Assembly: GCA_964453995.1 (NCBI GenBank)
Contig: CAYVQC010000002.1
Span: forward strand, 56,955-120,954
Reading direction: 5' to 3'
Origin: SKVR01 sp964453995
GTDB taxonomy: Bacteria > Bacteroidota > Bacteroidia > Bacteroidales > UBA7960
Length of the DNA: 64,000 bases
In this document: one piece after another, positions 62,501 to 64,000 of the stretch
Layout of the letters: the number at the start of each line of letters is the position of its first letter
Position numbering within the stretch: the stretch's first letter is position 1
Notes under the pieces: model-generated
Databases searched by the model: none
What the model was told of the DNA's origin: nothing
The model's input: only the letters and a program-made list of their open reading frames with translations
Made by a program: the position numbers and the translations under genes

Positions 62501-62559
62501 ATGATGGTAACCACGGTGGAGAGAACGGGTCGCTGTATACTTATGGATGAAAGACTCAT
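59506..62559 (-). CDS. RND efflux permease (HAE1/AcrB type)
   Basis: This inner-membrane proton/drug antiporter drives the tripartite pump. The 1,017-residue product has the 12-helix, two-periplasmic-loop layout. The proton relay is visible as paired aspartates in AIGLVVDDAIVMMENI (TM4) and a lysine in GLVSKNGILMVEFANQRK (TM10). The N-terminal RPVLSTVVTIIILLFGLIG helix and GVREFPSVDPP are HAE1-like. It lies 12 bp after the adaptor gene and overlaps the TolC gene. Confidence 0.96.
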   Translation of the reverse strand: MSLSSISIQRPVLSTVVTIIILLFGLIGMTFLGVREFPSVDPPIISVSTSYPGANSDVIDAQITEPLEQAINAVPGIRSITSVSRQGSSRITIEFELSVDMETAANDVRDKVAQAQRRLPRDVDPPVVSKADADASPIMFINIQSDRRSLMELSEYAELTFRERLQTIDGVSSVPIWGQRRWSMRLWMDPAKLAGYGLTPLDVRNAISRENIELPSGSIEGNTTELTIRTQGLLTNPDEFNNLIIRQEDDQVVRFMDIGRAELGSEDLRSILMRDRIPMLGVAIIPQPGSNHIEIADEVYRRLEHIKRDLPEDIFYQVGFDNTDYIRSSITEVRNTIFIAFLLVAVIIFLFLRDWRTTLIPILVIPVSLIGAFFIMYIAGFTINVLTLLAIVLAIGLVVDDAIVMMENIYVKIEQGMTPRQAGLEGAREIFFAIIATTITLIAVFIPIVFLEGQTGRLFREFSVVIAGAVAISSFVALTFTPMLSTKILKQRTRRGTLYKRSEVIFTSLNNSYKKSLEKFLLRRWLVFPVLLVTLGLIVLLYSNIPSEMAPLEDRSRISISAQTPEGSTYEFTRDYIFEVAEMVMDEVPEVEGVIYMVFGSWANVHVILVPPSERDRSQQEIADYLSARVSTMTRARAFVTQQSTFGGRRSGMPVQYVLQAQNIDKLRQVLPEFMEKVDESPALQMANVNLRFTRPELQVSINRDKANLMGVSTQNIATTLQLALSGQRFGYFFMNGKQYQILGELAREDRNQPLDLRSLYVRNNHGDMIQLDNLVSLEEQIAPPQLFRYNRFVSATVSSGLAPGNTIGQGIEEMNRISDEVLDETFRTALAGDSRDFQESASSLMYAFLLALILIFLVLAGQFESFRDPLIVMMTVPLAITGALFFMWYFDVTMNIFSQIGIIMLIGLVSKNGILMVEFANQRKQKGIDKLEAIRFAAAARFRPILMTSLSTILGVLPLTLGIGEGAQSRVAMGVAVIGGLIISTFLTLYIVPAVYSYVSSSKKNIEDEKNKPAVI

Positions 62560-62571
62560 ACAGGTTGTGTT

Positions 62572-63648
62572 TTATTGAATTGTATCAAGCACCAGGGGAA
62601 TACCTTCGCGCAGTTGCAGTATACCTGTGGTAATTAACGTATCGCCTGGCTGCAGACCTTTGGTGATCTGAATCATATCCTCGGTTCTCAAACCCGTAGT
62701 TACCTCTAACGAATGGGCCTTGCCATGGCGATAAACAAAAACCCTGTCACCATCCATTTCGGGTATCAAGGCTTCTGTGGGTATGGCCAGTGCATCATCA
62801 ACCTCGGCAAGATCAAGCTGAATGGAAACAAATCGGCCAGGTTTAATCCTTTCGCCGGGATTTGAATACATGGCTCTAACCACTATATTACGCGTGCGGG
62901 TGTCTACTTTAGGTTCGATGGCATAAATATTAGCCTTGAGGGTATCTTTTATTCCATCCAGGAAAAAACGGAGGGGATACCCCGGAGAGATTTCCCCTGA
63001 ATAACGCTCCGGAATGGCAAATTCTATTTTAAGGGGATCATTTTTGATCAACAGGGCGATGCGTGTATTTGCATTGACATAGGTGCCTTCACTTACATGG
63101 CGCAGCCCCACTACCCCATCAAAAGGGGCACGCAGCTCCGTTTCGGCAATGCGTGCCTGTACAAGCATTATATCGGCTTCGATGCTCTGCAGATCTGTAA
63201 CAACCTGGTCATAACTTTCCTGGCTGATAGCGTCCCTCGACAAAAGGCTTCGCTGACGGAATTCCCGCTCTTCGGCAAGCTTTTTCTGGGCCTGGAGCTT
63301 TAGCAACTGTGCCTGGAGCGGCCGATCATTGATCTTGGCAAGCATTTCTCCCCGCTTTACGCGGGTACCTTCCTCAAAATCAATATCTACGATCATCCCC
63401 GAGGTCTCAAAAGACAGTTCAACCTCCTCATCAGGAATCAGCGTTCCTGAGCTGTTGATTACTTCCACCAGGCGAATAGGCTCCATTACCAGTGCCTCTA
63501 CATTGAGAGCCCGGGGTCCCTGGGGTGATATCACCTCTTCAGAGTCTCCACCGTTCATGAGTAAGGGGCTGATTTTGGGGTAAAAAACAATCCCTGCTAT
63601 CACGAGGATCAGCAACGGGATGAAAAAAAGACGAAACGAATTTTTCAT
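62572..63648 (-). CDS. RND efflux periplasmic adaptor (MFP)
   Basis: The adaptor bridges permease and TolC. The 358-residue product has an N-terminal signal anchor (FRLFFIPLLILVIAGIVFY), a biotinyl/lipoyl-like half (SSGTLIPDEEVELSFETSGMIVDIDFEEGTRVKRGEML), an alpha-hairpin (about 110-155), the second lipoyl half (RAPFDGVVGLRHVSEGTYV) and a beta-barrel. It is the first gene of the adaptor-permease-TolC operon. Confidence 0.94.
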   Translation of the reverse strand: MKNSFRLFFIPLLILVIAGIVFYPKISPLLMNGGDSEEVISPQGPRALNVEALVMEPIRLVEVINSSGTLIPDEEVELSFETSGMIVDIDFEEGTRVKRGEMLAKINDRPLQAQLLKLQAQKKLAEEREFRQRSLLSRDAISQESYDQVVTDLQSIEADIMLVQARIAETELRAPFDGVVGLRHVSEGTYVNANTRIALLIKNDPLKIEFAIPERYSGEISPGYPLRFFLDGIKDTLKANIYAIEPKVDTRTRNIVVRAMYSNPGERIKPGRFVSIQLDLAEVDDALAIPTEALIPEMDGDRVFVYRHGKAHSLEVTTGLRTEDMIQITKGLQPGDTLITTGILQLREGIPLVLDTIQ

Positions 63649-63904
63649 GAATGTTAGGGTTATTTCGGCTATTCTTATCGATTTATCCGGATTAAACCTT
63701 TATTGCGGCATATCCTTTATTTCAAATCAAATGGTATAAAAAGAGTATTGCCCCTTAGAATGTTTTCCTTTTAGTTAAATTTTGCATTTATCCCTGCACT
63801 GATTTCCTTTTAAACTCCAGCGGGCAGCCGCCAAAAGTAATCAAACCCCTTAGCAGAGGGCTGCCAATTAATCTTAAATTTACCGGCTTTAGATTTTGCT
63901 TGTT
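63649..63904. other. Intergenic region upstream of efflux operon
   Basis: This AT-rich stretch has no gene. CAAATGGTA (63728-63736) gives a minus-strand TACCATTTG, a near match to the -7 consensus with one extra base, but no -33 element is seen. Confidence 0.4.
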
Positions 63905-64000
63905 TTATAGGCAGAAGCGTTTCTTGGGATAAATGAATAAAAACTTGAATTCATTTGCCATTTGGAGTAGATTTTCTTTCAGCTCAATCATCTTTTTTGG
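63905..64000 (-). CDS. Possible 3' end of an upstream gene (partial)
   Basis: On the minus strand a frame is open from the window edge to TAA at 63905-63907, giving 31 codons with a protein-like composition (MIELKENLLQMANEF, then FLFIYPKKRFCL). No start is inside the window. RND operons of this type often follow a TetR regulator, and a C-terminal fragment of one would fit the position, but the peptide is too short to identify. Confidence 0.3.
   Translation of the reverse strand, partial: PKKMIELKENLLQMANEFKFLFIYPKKRFCL

Noticed and set aside
1..64000. tRNA, rRNA or CRISPR arrays
   Set aside because: I saw no cloverleaf-like, rRNA-like or regularly spaced repeat sequence; the only sizable repeat is the two-copy intergenic element.

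Overview
The window is about 64 kb of a Bacteroidota chromosome, most likely Bacteroidales or Marinilabiliales. The evidence is a type IX secretion (T9SS) lipoprotein of the PorW/SprE type, a large surface protein with a T9SS C-terminal sorting domain, a TonB-dependent outer-membrane receptor, a DUF3822-RsmD-CoaD cluster, a split F-type ATP synthase operon without beta and epsilon subunits, few Shine-Dalgarno sequences, and many TAnnTTTG -7 promoter elements. A run of exactly 100 N shows a draft or metagenomic scaffold.

Layout. 1-9.4 kb: ftsH (3' end cut off), rsfS, birA, a SRPBCC protein, pyrE, a NUDIX hydrolase, a thioredoxin-fold lipid-envelope protein, coaD, rsmD, DUF3822 and a membrane-anchored protein. 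9.7-16.5 kb: envelope genes lptD (-) and, divergently, an amidase, an MCE/MlaD protein and a PBP4-type carboxypeptidase. 16.7-20.7 kb: a large GLUG-repeat T9SS cargo gene broken by an in-frame TAA, then a duplicated intergenic repeat that contains the assembly gap and the pgk terminators. 20.7-28.2 kb: pgk, an aminotransferase/omega-amidase pair (methionine salvage), decayed RHS DNA, an OsmC gene and a divergent Crp/Fnr regulator sharing a palindrome, and parE. 28.2-33.3 kb: a structured leader with a tiny ORF and terminator, a TonB receptor, a SUI1 factor, a lipid kinase and ferritin. 33.4-39.2 kb: the atp operon. 39.3-46.6 kb: bactofilin, porW, an M23 peptidase, dxr and rseP. 46.8-55.5 kb: a DUF4114 lipoprotein, rtcB, rex, a long structured intergenic region, an orphan membrane protein, a sigma-54 activator and ettA. 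55.8-63.6 kb: a MORN/YwqK lipoprotein, a transglutaminase-like TPR protein and a tripartite RND efflux operon.

Most genes are core housekeeping or envelope genes. The most interesting stretch is 50.7-51.4 kb. Three tandem TGTC-N9-GACA palindromes lie about 85-125 bp upstream of a near-consensus sigma-54 promoter that points at a strong terminator, then rex and rtcB. A sigma-54 activator gene lies just beyond. This suggests a sigma-54-controlled leader RNA or sRNA placed ahead of a redox repressor and the RNA-repair ligase RtcB, a wiring that resembles but is not homologous to the enterobacterial RtcR-rtcBA system. Other points are a leader peptide overlapping a terminator ahead of the TonB receptor, a Crp/Fnr-type operator between osmC and crp, and the nonsense-split T9SS cargo gene.
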